A program made the translations under genes and the position numbers. This document shows positions 1-9,603 of a DNA stretch of 64,000 nucleotides, in pieces. The DNA comes from Oscillospiraceae bacterium (lineage in GTDB: Bacteria > Bacillota > Clostridia > Oscillospirales > Oscillospiraceae): the NCBI GenBank assembly GCA_024697625.1, contig JAILFJ010000129.1:28182-92181 (forward strand). The letters run 5' to 3'. The notes under the pieces were generated by a model that had not been told where the DNA came from, did no database searches, and saw nothing but the letters and a program-made list of their open reading frames with translations. The number at the start of each line of letters is the position of its first letter. Within the stretch, counting starts at the first letter, position 1.

Positions 1-3000
1 ACCGGAGCCGTCCGAGACCACCGTCGCGCCGGGCATCGAAGTGTTCGCGAGCGTGATATCCGTAGCCCAACGACCGTCAACCTTATACCGGATCGTCAGG
101 GGCTGAGTATGGCGCTTGAAATACAGGTCGGCCTGACCGGTGTTGTTGTTTTTACGGTAGAAATACAGCACCTCATCTCCATCATTGGTTACACTCAAGC
201 CATTGGTACTGTATGGCGCGGTTTCCCCGGCTTTTACCCACGTTTTATTTTTCGCTGAGTTAATGTTTGCATTTGAAGCTTGCTGATTAGAGCCCACAAT
301 CTGAACAAGATCAAAGCCGGGTATCTGGATCATCGTGCTGACATTGGCATAGATCTGCATGCTGAGGTATTGGTAGTTGTATTGGTATGTTCCACCTGCG
401 GCTGTAGTACGGGTATCCGTGTAGGCGTTATTGGAATCACCATACAAATCATCGGCAATGTTCTGCAGGTGGACCAGTCTCTCCCAACTGCGTCCGGTAC
501 TTACACCGTTATCAGTGAACTCGATGTTCTCCGCAGGCATGGTAAATATGGTCATCTTATTGGAATTCGTGTCAGTGCAAAACAGCCATTGTACCCCGTC
601 ATTTTTGTTCTTGGGCCACTGATCCGCTATATATGCGCCATAGAGCGCAGTAATACTCGCCTTGTTGGTGCCGCTGCCATGTCCATTCGATACATCGCTC
701 CAAAAGCTCAGGGTAAACTCTTTGCGATCAAAGTAGACCTTAAACGCGGTGTTTCCGTCCGGGGAAATCGTGACCTTCTCGGATTTTTCGGTATTCAAGG
801 TCAGACCGGCTGCTTCAAGACCGGCTGCGGTCGCAAACTGATTCAGCGTCAGAACGTTGAATTTGATATCCGCATCACTGGTCGGTAGGCCTATGGTCTC
901 GCCGACTGTGCCGGTGCCGACATACGTCTCGTTGGCTGCAGTTTCATGGAGCATGCGGAACTGATACTCATTCGGATTATCAGGGTTCTGCACATAATAA
1001 CCGACCGTATATGTTGACGTCTCAACTGCCGTCCAGTGGGCGTACAGGGTCGGGTCATAGTCGAGAGAATCGCCGCCGGTGTAGAGGCGCAGCTCATACT
1101 CGTACTCAAAAGTCTCAGTGCTGCTGCCGGGCTTGAGCCTTGTCTCGCTTGCGGGAACAAGCGCTCCGGCAGAGTCGTAGATCTGATAACAGTTGGTGGA
1201 GGCATCTCCAGCGGCCTTGGTCCACCAGCCGTTGAAGACATAGCCGTCGGCTGTGGGGACGTCGGCGCTCGTCGGGACCTCGCCCTCGAGGATGACCTTC
1301 GGGGAGACGAAGGCAAGGCTCTGGCCGCCCGCCTGCGCCTTGTTGACGTCAAAGTGCAGCCAGTGCGCCTGCGGGCAGTAGGGGTAAAGGCTGATGTCTC
1401 GGCTGATGTCCTCCGGCTGGAAGGGCTTCGGCTTGCCGGTGTTCTGGTCCAGATCATAAAGATCCTCCGTCCAGTAGGAGAAGGTCAGATACTGGCCGGT
1501 CTTCTTCTGGACCACGACATAGGAGGCCTTGTTTGCCGCGTTTTCCACGCCGTTGGGGTCAACACGCGTACCGGTTCTGTACGTGATCTGATTATAGATG
1601 TTCTCGTCCTGGTCGTTGAAGAGGATATGGTACTGGGCATTATTTTCGTCCGTAAAGCTCGCCGTGACCTCGATCTCCTTCATGCCGCGCTGGGTATTGG
1701 GCACGATGATCTTCCCGTTGGCATCCATAAAGGGGGTGTTTTGCGGCGCGGCCGCGTTGTAGGTATAGCTGAAATCGGAGTAGTCGGCGTCAGTGCCCTC
1801 CATGCCCTTCCAGATCCACTTTTCAAATACGCGGCCGAATTCGGAGGGGGCCACCGGCTCGACCAGCACATCGCCGTCAAAGACGGTCTGGCGAAGCTGG
1901 GTATACTCCTTTTGCTCCGGGCTCAAAAATTTAAATATGTAGCCGCGCTGGTCAGAGGAGACCACGTAAACAGAGAAGCTTGCGCTCTCAAATTCCACAG
2001 CGCCGTCAACGGCATTCGCCGCGAGGGCTTCCGCGCCGCTCTCGGCAAAGTGGACGACGTTGACCGCGTCCCCGTCCTGAACATCCTCGTTCAGCAGGCG
2101 GACAGAAACCGCCACTGGCCTGATCGGCTCGCAGTGATCGCCCGTAGCCGGGTCGATGAGCGAAATGTCAAACGCGTGGGCAAAGGCGAAAACCGCGGCC
2201 TCCTTGCCCAGCGTCTCGGCAGCCTGGTTTACATAATTCTGATATTCTTCTGTGTCAGCCGCAAGCTCCGAAACCTCGAGCTGCGCGTCCATCGGCACGC
2301 CGCTGTCGTTGTCGTAAGTCACGGCGACAAGATAGTCGTTCCCGTCGGAGGCGGTGATGATCTGGGTGACCGTCACCTCGACGACAACATAGACGCTGAA
2401 CTCATTGCTGGCGAAGCTGACGGTGTTGCCAGCGGTCTTGCTGTCGAGGGCTTCCACCTTCTGCCCGTCAGAGGCGAAGTGTACAACCCGCAGCTCGTCG
2501 GCGGTTTCCTGGTCCAGCAGTTCAATGCTGATCTCCACGTCACCGTTCAGGTTGTGGTAGACCGTACCGTCCTTCTCAAAGGAGATATCAAAGGCCTTAG
2601 CGATTTTGACCGCCTTTTCCGCTTTACCGAGTGCCTCGGCCGTTTCGGCAAGGTAGCCCTCGCTCTCCTCGGCGGTAAGCTCGGTGACCTTCAGCTCCAC
2701 GTCCTCCGGCAGGCCGGTGTCGGGGCCGTAGGTTGCGGTGATGTGCCAGGTTTCACCCTCGCTGTCCTTATAATAGGTTTCGACGGTATAGCGCAGCACA
2801 ACATAGACAGAGAATCCGTCTGTCTCAAACTCGATGGTGTCGCCAAGGACCGTTGTGCCAAGGACGACCGGCTTATCGGCATAGGGGTTCACAGCCTGTG
2901 TTCTTCTTGCGGACTTGCTGTTCGCGGAGAAGACGTTGGCCACAGGGGCGCTCTCAAAGTGGACAATGCTGACCGCGTCGTCGGTTCCCAGTTCTTCCTG

Positions 3001-4731
3001 CAGCAGGCGGATGGAAACTTTCAGGTCCTGACTCGGCTGATAGTGCTCCCCGCTCTCCGGGTTCACAAGGCGGATGTCCAGGGCATGGGCGGACGCCAAA
3101 GTTCCGGCGTCCTTGTTCAGGGCTCCGGCTGCTCTCTCGACATAGCTGTCATATTCCGCTGTTCCTTCCGCGAGCTCCGTGACAACAAGCTCGGCGTTCT
3201 CCGGGATCTCGGCCTCCGGCGGGCATACTACCGTAACCTCATAGCCTAAGTTATCCGTGGCTGTCAGGGTTCTGCTTTCAGGCTTCTCCTCTGCTCTATT
3301 CTCGGGTTCCGGTTCTTCCTTTACCGGGACCGTGACGCAGAAGGCAAGAATGTTCTTCGCCGAGAAGACCACCGAGTCACCGTAGAAGTAGGGGGCGCTC
3401 ACAGGTACCGCGGTGCCTTCAGCGGTGACGCTCCAGACCGCCGGCTCCGCGCCGTTCTGCACGGCCTCGGCGATGGCGGGGTCAGAGAGGGTCACAGTCA
3501 CTAGAGTCTCGGGCAGGAAGGATATTCCGTTTATGTCGGTCAGGCTGAGATTCACTGCGGCGATCGTCTCACCCTCAAGGCCGGCCGGTACATCGGCTGC
3601 AGCGTCGGCCTGAAGGAAGACGCTGCCGGAGAAGGGACCGGTTACCGTCACGGCAGTGCCGTTCTCTGTCTTTGCGTTCAGGTTCCGCAGGCCCTGCTGT
3701 CCGGACAGGAGGAAGCGGAAGCGGGAGGCCGCTTCGGTGAATTTTACGGTCCCCAGAACAGTAGTATCCAGCAGGCCGGCGGTCTGGAAGCGGATGGGTT
3801 CCGTGTACTCGTTCTCGGTATAGGCCAGCCATTCGGATCTGACGCTGAAGTCTCCGAGGATGCCGACGTCTCCCTCTCTGCCGGTGCCGTCATAGGCTTC
3901 GTCAGAGTAAGCGAGGAAGGCTTTTCCGTCCAGGGCGGCGCGGAGCAGGCCCTCGGATGCCACCGTGACCTGCAGCTCCTCTTCCGGCACATAGGCTGTG
4001 CCGTCCGGGTACCGGAGCTCCGCCTCCAGCAGGAAGAGTGCGACTTCAGGATGGGTCTCCGCCTCGGCGAATCCAACAAATCTGGCCTGAGCCGTCACAG
4101 TCTCCGGCATGGAGCCGGTAATCTCAACGGTCACGCTGTCGTTTTTGGCGCTGAATTCCGGAATTCTGCCATAGAGCCGATTCCACATGGTGCTGCTCCA
4201 AAGGATGGGCTCGACAGGATTCTGATTCTCATCAGCTACCGGCAGTCTTGCAGCCTGAACCGTGAGCGTACGGTACGGGAGCTCCTCTTCCTCCTCAGGC
4301 GCCACGACCTGCTCTTCCTCTTCGGGGGCCTCGGGCAGCTCTTCGGGCAGAGCCTCGGGCGCGGGCTCCTCCCCCTCGGGCGCTTCTTCAGGAAGATCCT
4401 CGGCAGGCTCTTCCGCAGGCGCAGCCGGCTCCGGCACAGGGAGTTCTTCGGGCAGTTCCGGCGCCTCAGGCAGTGCCCGTTCAGGTGCATCGGCCGGTGC
4501 CGGGCTCTCCGGATCTTTCGGAGCGACGACAGCCTCCGGCATCTCCTTTGCCGGCTTTGCAGACGCCGGTGCGTCAGACGTCTGGTCTGCCGCTTCATAA
4601 ACCTGGCTGACCGGTATTTCCCCGCTCTCCTCCGGCGCGTACTCCGCTCCGGCGGCAGGGACGACCAGCGACAGGACCATGGACATCACCAGGGCCATGC
4701 TCGTCAGTTTGTTCAGAAGTTGTTTGGTCAT
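1..4731 (-). CDS. Large secreted repeat-containing surface protein (adhesin-like), 5' part only (N-terminal 1577 codons); continues past the left edge
   Basis: Open minus-strand frame with no stop from ATG at 4731 to base 1; RBS AAGGAG just upstream; signal peptide MTKQLLNKLTSMALVMSMVLSLVVPAAGA; Pro/Glu-rich linker; three related ~120-150 aa units ending in SVYVV; InlB-type segment (PTADGYVFNGWWTKAAG). Absent from the ORF track, probably because no stop lies in the window. Confidence 0.9.
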   Translation of the reverse strand, partial: MTKQLLNKLTSMALVMSMVLSLVVPAAGAEYAPEESGEIPVSQVYEAADQTSDAPASAKPAKEMPEAVVAPKDPESPAPADAPERALPEAPELPEELPVPEPAAPAEEPAEDLPEEAPEGEEPAPEALPEELPEAPEEEEQVVAPEEEEELPYRTLTVQAARLPVADENQNPVEPILWSSTMWNRLYGRIPEFSAKNDSVTVEITGSMPETVTAQARFVGFAEAETHPEVALFLLEAELRYPDGTAYVPEEELQVTVASEGLLRAALDGKAFLAYSDEAYDGTGREGDVGILGDFSVRSEWLAYTENEYTEPIRFQTAGLLDTTVLGTVKFTEAASRFRFLLSGQQGLRNLNAKTENGTAVTVTGPFSGSVFLQADAAADVPAGLEGETIAAVNLSLTDINGISFLPETLVTVTLSDPAIAEAVQNGAEPAVWSVTAEGTAVPVSAPYFYGDSVVFSAKNILAFCVTVPVKEEPEPENRAEEKPESRTLTATDNLGYEVTVVCPPEAEIPENAELVVTELAEGTAEYDSYVERAAGALNKDAGTLASAHALDIRLVNPESGEHYQPSQDLKVSIRLLQEELGTDDAVSIVHFESAPVANVFSANSKSARRTQAVNPYADKPVVLGTTVLGDTIEFETDGFSVYVVLRYTVETYYKDSEGETWHITATYGPDTGLPEDVELKVTELTAEESEGYLAETAEALGKAEKAVKIAKAFDISFEKDGTVYHNLNGDVEISIELLDQETADELRVVHFASDGQKVEALDSKTAGNTVSFASNEFSVYVVVEVTVTQIITASDGNDYLVAVTYDNDSGVPMDAQLEVSELAADTEEYQNYVNQAAETLGKEAAVFAFAHAFDISLIDPATGDHCEPIRPVAVSVRLLNEDVQDGDAVNVVHFAESGAEALAANAVDGAVEFESASFSVYVVSSDQRGYIFKFLSPEQKEYTQLRQTVFDGDVLVEPVAPSEFGRVFEKWIWKGMEGTDADYSDFSYTYNAAAPQNTPFMDANGKIIVPNTQRGMKEIEVTASFTDENNAQYHILFNDQDENIYNQITYRTGTRVDPNGVENAANKASYVVVQKKTGQYLTFSYWTEDLYDLDQNTGKPKPFQPEDISRDISLYPYCPQAHWLHFDVNKAQAGGQSLAFVSPKVILEGEVPTSADVPTADGYVFNGWWTKAAGDASTNCYQIYDSAGALVPASETRLKPGSSTETFEYEYELRLYTGGDSLDYDPTLYAHWTAVETSTYTVGYYVQNPDNPNEYQFRMLHETAANETYVGTGTVGETIGLPTSDADIKFNVLTLNQFATAAGLEAAGLTLNTEKSEKVTISPDGNTAFKVYFDRKEFTLSFWSDVSNGHGSGTNKASITALYGAYIADQWPKNKNDGVQWLFCTDTNSNKMTIFTMPAENIEFTDNGVSTGRSWERLVHLQNIADDLYGDSNNAYTDTRTTAAGGTYQYNYQYLSMQIYANVSTMIQIPGFDLVQIVGSNQQASNANINSAKNKTWVKAGETAPYSTNGLSVTNDGDEVLYFYRKNNNTGQADLYFKRHTQPLTIRYKVDGRWATDITLANTSMPGATVVSDGSG
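1961..3250 (-). repeat. Three diverged tandem protein repeat units (approx. 3246-2797, 2749-2387, 2341-1961) inside the surface protein
   Basis: Each unit reads like ...L.VTEL/SEL..(T/E)EEY..Y...AAE.LGK....A.A.AFDISL......(K/E)VSIRLL.......VVHF.S.......F.S..FSVYVV; boundaries are approximate. Confidence 0.75.
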
Positions 4732-4976
4732 TTGACTCTTTCTCCTTATTCTCCAGACTGGGCCTTCGCGGTGGGCTCAGTATGCCGTAAAGACACCTAT
4801 CATAACGCATTATTACATTTTGTAATTTTACAACAAATCGAGTGATTAAATATGAATATTATATGAACAGGCACTTAAGATTTTCCTAAGATCTGGAAAT
4901 CCACTCTTGCAATTATAATAAATATAAAGGATAATAAGGCATCAGTTCAGAAGCAGGAAAGGAGCCGATATATACG

Positions 4977-5303
4977 ATGCTGCAGCCAGATGACGTGATG
5001 AAAACCTCTGATGAGGACTGGGAGCGCTTTAAGGAAGAGGCAAAGAAGGACCCGCTGTATTACAGCGGTCCGGGTGATCTGCTGGACACGGCAGAAGGGC
5101 GGGCAAAGTTCTGCCGTTTGAACGAGACAGGTGTGTTTCGCAAGCCGGATCCGGACTTTCCCAGTCATAAGATCTGGGTCTTCAACCTGCAGGGTCAAGG
5201 CATGACTGTAAAAAAGCGCAGCCGTGTAGACCCTGCGCTGATGGAGGATATCGACTACGACGCCGACGGAAACGAGACCGGGAGAAGTTACGAACCGGCA
5301 TAA
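4977..5303 (+). CDS. Hypothetical protein, 108 aa
   Basis: ORF with AAAGGAG RBS upstream and a perfect terminator hairpin at its stop codon; no family recognised. Confidence 0.75.
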   Translation: MLQPDDVMKTSDEDWERFKEEAKKDPLYYSGPGDLLDTAEGRAKFCRLNETGVFRKPDPDFPSHKIWVFNLQGQGMTVKKRSRVDPALMEDIDYDADGNETGRSYEPA

Positions 5304-5335
5304 GAGAAAGCCCGCTGAGTGCGGGCTTTCTCTTA
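5301..5335. terminator. Bidirectional intrinsic terminator between convergent genes
   Basis: TAAGAGAAAGCCCGC-TGAGT-GCGGGCTTTCTCTTA, perfect 15-bp stem overlapping the stop codon of the 108-aa ORF. Confidence 0.85.
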
Positions 5336-5362
5336 TGCTGTGTATGCAGGTTTTCTGTACGG

Positions 5363-7030
5363 TTATTTGATATTGCCAAAGAGGCCGCGGATAATGGAGC
5401 TGCTGCCGTTACGCATGACGGAACTCAGCGCGTTGGTGGCCGCGCGTTTGGCGATGGTCTTTGCGTCGGTCTTTTTCCCACCCAGAACGGTGTTCACAAG
5501 GTTGGTGCTGACTGAGCGCATGACCGAGGAGGTCGCTGCAGCGGTGGCTTTCTCGATGGTTTTCTTCTTTCTCTCGGCTTCCTTCTGGGCCGCTTTTTCC
5601 GCAGCTGCGGCTTCTTTTTCAGCCTGCTTCTGTGCGGCAGCGGCTTCTTTCTCCAATGCCTTCAGTGCAGCGGCCTCTTCCTTCTGACGGATCTTCTCAG
5701 CCTCGGCTTCCGCTGCTTCCCGGATTCGCTGCGCTTCCAGTTCTTCATTTGCTTTTGTGATGATTTCGAATGCAGATTCACGGTCATAGCTCTCGCGGTA
5801 TTTGACCTCAAACTCGTCACTGAGAATATAGGTGTTTACGACGTTGGCATCCGCGATGCCCATCAGGCTCTCGGGAGGCAGCACGAAGCCTCTCTCCACA
5901 ATGCTCGGGATGCCTTCTTCGTCCAGGAAGCTGATCAGCGCTTCGCCTACTCCGAGCTCCTGCAGTGCAGTTTCCGTGTTAAAGGCAGGATTCACACGGA
6001 AGCCCTTCGCGGCAGCACGGACGGCCTTCAGCTCTGCAGGAGTATAGGCGCGCAGGGCGTGCTGAACGCGGTTGGAGAGCTGCGCCAGGACTTCGTTCGG
6101 GATATCGGAGGGACTCTGGCTGACAAAGTAGATTCCTACGCCTTTGGACCGGATCAGCTTCACAACCTGGACGATCTTCTGAACCAGTGCCTTCGGGCAG
6201 TCGGTAAAGAGCAGATGTGCCTCATCGAAGAAGAAAATCATCCTCGGCTTCTCGAGGTCACCGACCTCCGGAAGCTTCTCGAAAAGATCGGTCATCATCC
6301 AGAGCAGGAAGATCGCATAGACCGTTGGGCTCTGGATCAGACGCTTCGAGGAAAGAATGTTGATATATCCCTTGCCTTCCCTGCCGGTGCGCATCCAGTC
6401 CCGGATGTCGAGCTCAGGCTCGCCAAAGAACTGCTCGCCGCCCTCCTCTTCAAAGGCCAGCAGGGCACGCTGAATGGCGCCGATGCTTGCCGCCGAGACG
6501 TTTCCGTACATGGTGGTGAACTCCGCACGGTTGTCGCCGACGAACTGCAGCATGGCCCGGAGATCCTTCAGATCAAGCAGCAGCAGACCGTGATCATCCG
6601 CCACACGGAAGACGATATTCAGCACGCCGGTCTGAATCTCTGTCAGGCCCAGAAGCCGCGCAAGCAGTGTGGGTCCCATGGAGGAGACCGTCACGCGCAC
6701 CGGATGTCCGGTTTCGCCGAAGATGTCCCAGAAGCGGGTCGGAAAGCTCTGGTATTGGAAGCTGTCCCCAATGCCAAAGCGGGCAATCCGCTCCTGCATA
6801 TTCGCCGAATCCGTCCCGGCTGCACACATGCCGGAGAGGTCGCCCTTTACGTCCGCGAGGAAAACCGGAACCCCCAATGCGGAGAATGACTCTGCCAGGA
6901 CCTTCATCGTAACCGTTTTTCCGGTGCCGGTGGCGCCGGCGATCAGACCGTGGCGGTTCGCCATGGACGGCAGAAGGCAAAGCTCCTTTTCTCCTGACTT
7001 AGCAAGAAAAATCTTTCCGTCTTTGATCAT
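5363..7030 (-). CDS. HerA-like / DUF853 family ATPase
   Basis: Walker [19 protein letters not shown] Walker [13 protein letters not shown] motif, Ala/Lys/Glu-rich coiled-coil tail typical of DUF853 NTPases. Confidence 0.85.
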   Translation of the reverse strand: MIKDGKIFLAKSGEKELCLLPSMANRHGLIAGATGTGKTVTMKVLAESFSALGVPVFLADVKGDLSGMCAAGTDSANMQERIARFGIGDSFQYQSFPTRFWDIFGETGHPVRVTVSSMGPTLLARLLGLTEIQTGVLNIVFRVADDHGLLLLDLKDLRAMLQFVGDNRAEFTTMYGNVSAASIGAIQRALLAFEEEGGEQFFGEPELDIRDWMRTGREGKGYINILSSKRLIQSPTVYAIFLLWMMTDLFEKLPEVGDLEKPRMIFFFDEAHLLFTDCPKALVQKIVQVVKLIRSKGVGIYFVSQSPSDIPNEVLAQLSNRVQHALRAYTPAELKAVRAAAKGFRVNPAFNTETALQELGVGEALISFLDEEGIPSIVERGFVLPPESLMGIADANVVNTYILSDEFEVKYRESYDRESAFEIITKANEELEAQRIREAAEAEAEKIRQKEEAAALKALEKEAAAAQKQAEKEAAAAEKAAQKEAERKKKTIEKATAAATSSVMRSVSTNLVNTVLGGKKTDAKTIAKRAATNALSSVMRNGSSSIIRGLFGNIK

Positions 7031-7168
7031 AGATTTTTTCTCCCATCTGCTGCTTGTGCAGCACAGTTTTTTTACGAATTCTGTAAAGACATCATATCAC
7101 AGCTTTTTGTTCAAAACAACAGAAAAAGTATTTTTTGGAGAAAAAAGTGTACGGCAGGGTGAGAACTG

Positions 7169-8515
7169 TCACATCTCGCGGATCGCTGCAGAGACGAACT
7201 CATAGTGCGATCCCTTCGAGGCTTTTACGAGGATGCAGTCCCCTTCCCGAAGTTCCTTCCGCAGCGCGTCAATAAGCGCCTCCCGGGTCTCGAAGCGTTT
7301 TCCGATCCCTCCCGCACCGCGGCAGAGCGCCTCCGAATACAGTCCGCTGGTGAGGATCAGCTCCACGCCCTTCTCCAGGGCATAGAGTCCGACCTCCTCA
7401 TGCATCGGGACACTGTTCTCCCCCTGTTCCAGCATGTCCCCGAGAATACATACGTGGCGTTTCCCCGGCAGGAGCACGAGGGAGTCTATCGCGCATCTGA
7501 CGGAGTCCGGATTGGCATTATAGCTGTCGTCAAAGAGTGTGACGGAAGCCGTACGGATGACATCCCCCCGTCTGCTGACATTCCGAAAGGCTGCAATCCC
7601 TGCGCGTATTTGCTCATCACTCAGACCGAACAGCATTCCGACGGTCGCTGCAGAAAGCGCTGCATAGACCACGTGCCTGCCAAAGGCCGGGATCCGGACA
7701 GAGATGTGGCGAAGGCCGCATACGATCTCACAGCAGGTATCCGTCTCTTCCGTACGAACCTGTTCGGCACGGACGTCACAGTTCTCTCCGAAGCCGTAAG
7801 TGATTTTCCGCTGCATGCACTGCAGCTCTGCAAGCAGGGTATCGTCACCGTTCACGATCACCGGTGCGGTGTCCGGCAGATCTTCCAGCATCTCGGTTTT
7901 CGCCCGAAGGACGCCCTCCAGGTCATGCAGAAACTCAAGATGCGCATGTCCAATGACGGTAAAGACCGCCGCCGTCGGTCTTACCATCCGGGAGAGCAAC
8001 GACATCTCGCCGAAATCGGAGATCCCCATCTCGATCACCGCCGCCTCGTGCCGGTGTTCCAGACGGGACAGCATCATCGGGATTCCGATCCGGTTATTCA
8101 GGTTTCCCTCCGTGCGCAGCGTACGGAAGCGCTGCTCCAGCACGGCCGCGATCATCTCTTTGGCAGTTGTCTTGCCGACACTGCCCGTGACGCCGACTAC
8201 CGGGAGGTCGAATTCCGCCCGATAAGCCTCTGCGAGCTTTTCGATCGCTGCCTGTACATCCGGGACCAGAATCAGCGTGCCGGTTTCCCCCTCGGGAGTA
8301 TATTCCGCAAGACAGCACGCTGCGCCGTTTAGAAAAGCAGCGTGGATATAGTCATGGCCGTCTGCGTGTTCGCCGCGGTATGCAGCGAAGAGGTCCCCTT
8401 CCTCGACCGCACGGCTGTCAATCACGATATGCCGCAGTTCTCTGTCATTATTCAGAACTCCGGCGATCTCTCCTCCGACGAGCTCCGCGGCCTTTGTCAC
8501 TGTCATTCCTTCCAA
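7169..8515 (-). CDS. murF: UDP-N-acetylmuramoyl-tripeptide--D-alanyl-D-alanine ligase
   Basis: Mur ligase motifs GVTGSVGKTTAKEMI, TEGNLNNRIGIPMML, DDSYNANPDSV; start may be TTG at 8515 or ATG at 8506. Confidence 0.93.
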   Translation of the reverse strand: MEGMTVTKAAELVGGEIAGVLNNDRELRHIVIDSRAVEEGDLFAAYRGEHADGHDYIHAAFLNGAACCLAEYTPEGETGTLILVPDVQAAIEKLAEAYRAEFDLPVVGVTGSVGKTTAKEMIAAVLEQRFRTLRTEGNLNNRIGIPMMLSRLEHRHEAAVIEMGISDFGEMSLLSRMVRPTAAVFTVIGHAHLEFLHDLEGVLRAKTEMLEDLPDTAPVIVNGDDTLLAELQCMQRKITYGFGENCDVRAEQVRTEETDTCCEIVCGLRHISVRIPAFGRHVVYAALSAATVGMLFGLSDEQIRAGIAAFRNVSRRGDVIRTASVTLFDDSYNANPDSVRCAIDSLVLLPGKRHVCILGDMLEQGENSVPMHEEVGLYALEKGVELILTSGLYSEALCRGAGGIGKRFETREALIDALRKELREGDCILVKASKGSHYEFVSAAIREM

Positions 8516-8590
8516 GCTTCTGTTCCCCTCTCCATGAATTGTTTACACACAGGATTCCGGGATACGTCATTCCGATTCACTTCCGTGTAC

Positions 8591-9496
8591 TCAGAGGACA
8601 ATCCTGCCCTCCAGAACCGCTCTCAGGTGATCACCGTACGGACTGTTGCCATATCGGGCTGCACCCTCCGCAAGCTTCAGACTGTCGATCCAACCAAGGT
8701 GAAACGCGATCTCTTCCGGGGCTGAGATGGTCATCCCCTGATACTGCTCGAGCATACAGACAAAGTTTGTCGCACGCCTCAGGCTGTCTACGGTCCCTGC
8801 ATCCATCCAGGTAAAGCCTCTGCCGAGGAGCTGTGCATGCAGACGCTTCTGTCGGAGGTACAGGTCGTTGAGCGTGGTGATCTCGAGTTCACCCCTGGCG
8901 CTCGGCTTCACCAGCTCCGCCATGTCGCTTACACCCGGAGGATAAAAGTAGAGACCGACGATCGCATAGTTGCTCTTCGGCTCTTTCGGCTTCTCCTCCA
9001 CCGAGAGTACATGCACGCCGTCCTGCCCGTATTTGGAGCTTCCTTCAAACTCCATGATCCCGTAGCGCTCAGGATCTTCCACATAGTATCCGAAGATAGT
9101 CGCGTTCCCCTCTTCGGCATTTCGGGCTGCGGACTCCAGCTTGTTTCCGAGACCGTTGCCGTAAAAAATGTTGTCGCCAAGGATCATGGCGCAGCTGTCG
9201 TCCCCTATGAAGTCTCTTCCGATGGTGAAGGCCTGGGCAAGTCCTTCCGGCCGCTCCTGAACGGCATACTCCAGCCGGATTCCAAATTGAGAGCCGTCTC
9301 CCAGAAGCTGCCGGATTCGCGGCGTATCCTCCGGTGTGCTGATCACCAAGATATCCTGGATTTTCGCCAGCATCAGTGTGGACAGAGGATAATAGATCAT
9401 CGGCTTGTTATAGATCGGCAGAAGCTGCTTCGACACGACAATGGTCAGCGGATACAGCCTCGTACCGGCGCCGCCGGCAAGAATGATTCCCTTCAT
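8591..9496 (-). CDS. rfbA: Glucose-1-phosphate thymidylyltransferase
   Basis: MKGIILAGGAGTRLYPLTIVVSKQLLPIYNKPMIYYPLSTLMLA is diagnostic of RmlA/RfbA; start moved to internal ATG at 9496. Confidence 0.93.
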   Translation of the reverse strand: MKGIILAGGAGTRLYPLTIVVSKQLLPIYNKPMIYYPLSTLMLAKIQDILVISTPEDTPRIRQLLGDGSQFGIRLEYAVQERPEGLAQAFTIGRDFIGDDSCAMILGDNIFYGNGLGNKLESAARNAEEGNATIFGYYVEDPERYGIMEFEGSSKYGQDGVHVLSVEEKPKEPKSNYAIVGLYFYPPGVSDMAELVKPSARGELEITTLNDLYLRQKRLHAQLLGRGFTWMDAGTVDSLRRATNFVCMLEQYQGMTISAPEEIAFHLGWIDSLKLAEGAARYGNSPYGDHLRAVLEGRIVL

Positions 9497-9567
9497 TCTG
9501 ATTCTCCCTGTCTTTTGTAATTTATGACATTTTATCATCCTGAAGGAAAATCTGCAAGTGCGAAGTC

Positions 9568-9596
9568 TTGAAGCGGATTCGAAAACATGCTACAAT
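9568..9596 (+). promoter_or_regulatory. Sigma-A-type promoter of pcrA
   Basis: TTGAAG-17 nt-TACAAT with TGn extended -10 (TGCTACAAT). Confidence 0.65.
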
Positions 9597-9603
9597 ATCA
9601 TTT

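Noticed and set aside
1036-3249. 737-aa plus-strand ORF
   Set aside because: Antisense to the adhesin frame; no domain resemblance; the minus strand has signal peptide, RBS and repeats.
4262-4600. Ser/Gly-rich 112-aa ORF and Arg-rich 120-aa ORF
   Set aside because: Off-frame readings of the adhesin's Pro/Glu-rich stalk.
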